This document shows positions 5,963 through 6,246 of a stretch of 6,246 bases of DNA, in pieces (the stretch's first letter is position 1; every line of letters begins with the position of its first letter). This DNA is from Spirochaetales bacterium. Lineage in GTDB: Bacteria; Spirochaetota; Spirochaetia; ARS1246. The stretch lies in assembly GCA_016930115.1 (NCBI GenBank), contig JAFGHN010000009.1, positions 1 through 6,246 on the forward strand, written 5' to 3'. The notes beneath the pieces are model-generated. The model searched no databases. It was not told the origin of the DNA and saw only the letters and a list, made by a program, of their open reading frames with translations. Position numbers and translations under genes: made by a program.

Positions 5963-6246
5963 ATGAGACGATTGAGTACGGTGTGTCTGCTGTTTCTCTT
6001 TTTTGCGGTGACGGTTGTTATCGCGCAGGAGCAGCCGGATATCCTGAGGGCGTTTCAGAAGAACTTTGTGCGCGGAAATCTCAATACCAAGATACAAGTG
6101 CTGCAAGATGCGGCCACCCGTAGTGATGTGGATATGGGGCCGCTCTACCATCAGGCCCTGGACTTTGTCATCGATAATGCCCGCATATTCGAGAACGATC
6201 TTGTCGCCCGGGAGCTTGGGATACTCGCGGTAAGATTGATAGGCAT
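5963..6246 (+). CDS. N-terminal part of an exported protein of unknown function (3' end outside window)
   Basis: An ATG at 5963 opens a frame that stays open to the window end (94 codons plus two bases). GGGGAAG (5950-5956) lies 6 nt upstream as a plausible ribosome site. Residues 1-21 form a clear Sec signal peptide: MRRL, a hydrophobic core with FLFFAV, and a VIA-QEQ cleavage site. C19-type lipidation is absent, so the product is secreted or periplasmic rather than a lipoprotein. The visible mature part is helical, with repeating leucine and alanine spacing (for example LQDAATRSDVDMGPLYHQAL, then ARELGILAVRLIG). This suggests, but does not prove, armadillo/HEAT-like helical repeats. It follows the PilZ gene by 98 bp on the same strand and may share its transcript. 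I do not recognise the family. Confidence 0.75.
   Translation, partial: MRRLSTVCLLFLFFAVTVVIAQEQPDILRAFQKNFVRGNLNTKIQVLQDAATRSDVDMGPLYHQALDFVIDNARIFENDLVARELGILAVRLIG

Noticed and set aside
5876..6151. 91-codon minus-strand open frame near the right end
   Set aside because: It is antisense to the signal peptide and mature start of the gene at 5963, which has a better ribosome site and a convincing N-terminus.

Overview
This 6.2-kb window looks like an ordinary chromosomal segment from a spirochaete-type bacterium of moderately high GC. The lineage call is inference. It rests on the style of the acyl-CoA synthetase, the membrane-tethered PilZ protein with a YcgR-like N-terminal half, and a lipoprotein with a relaxed lipobox. 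No marker gene such as an rRNA confirms it.

Layout, left to right. A partial + strand gene of unknown function (1-243) runs in from the left edge and converges, with only 2 bp between stop codons, on a block of four minus-strand genes. In transcription order (right to left) these are: a CPBP-family membrane protease-like protein (4732-4073); a TlpA/ResA-like thioredoxin-fold lipoprotein (3999-3394); an AMP-forming long-chain fatty-acid--CoA ligase (3291-1399); and an SfsA protein carrying a C-terminal DUF123/GIY-YIG-type domain (1406-246), whose probable start overlaps the ligase stop. A near-consensus sigma-70 promoter (TTGACA-17-TATACT) lies just before the ligase, so ligase and sfsA are probably a two-gene transcription unit that can be expressed apart from the two genes upstream.

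A roughly 100-bp AT-rich divergent region (4733-4832) separates this block from a + strand pair. The first is a PilZ-domain protein with one N-terminal membrane segment (4833-5864), probably a c-di-GMP receptor. The second is the 5' end of a gene for an exported protein of unknown function (5963 to the right edge).

The genes do not form an obvious single pathway. The ligase activates fatty acids. The lipoprotein acts in thiol redox chemistry outside the cytoplasmic membrane. CPBP acts in the membrane. SfsA-DUF123 is a candidate nucleic-acid enzyme with two nuclease-like folds. PilZ links to c-di-GMP signalling. I see no RNA genes, insertion sequences, CRISPR arrays, integrase or phage genes, and no intergenic stretch over about 100 bp. 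The points most worth a second look are the SfsA-DUF123 fusion, the repeat-rich 100 bp upstream of the ligase, and the leader of the last gene. I found no clear evidence of a novel multi-gene system.
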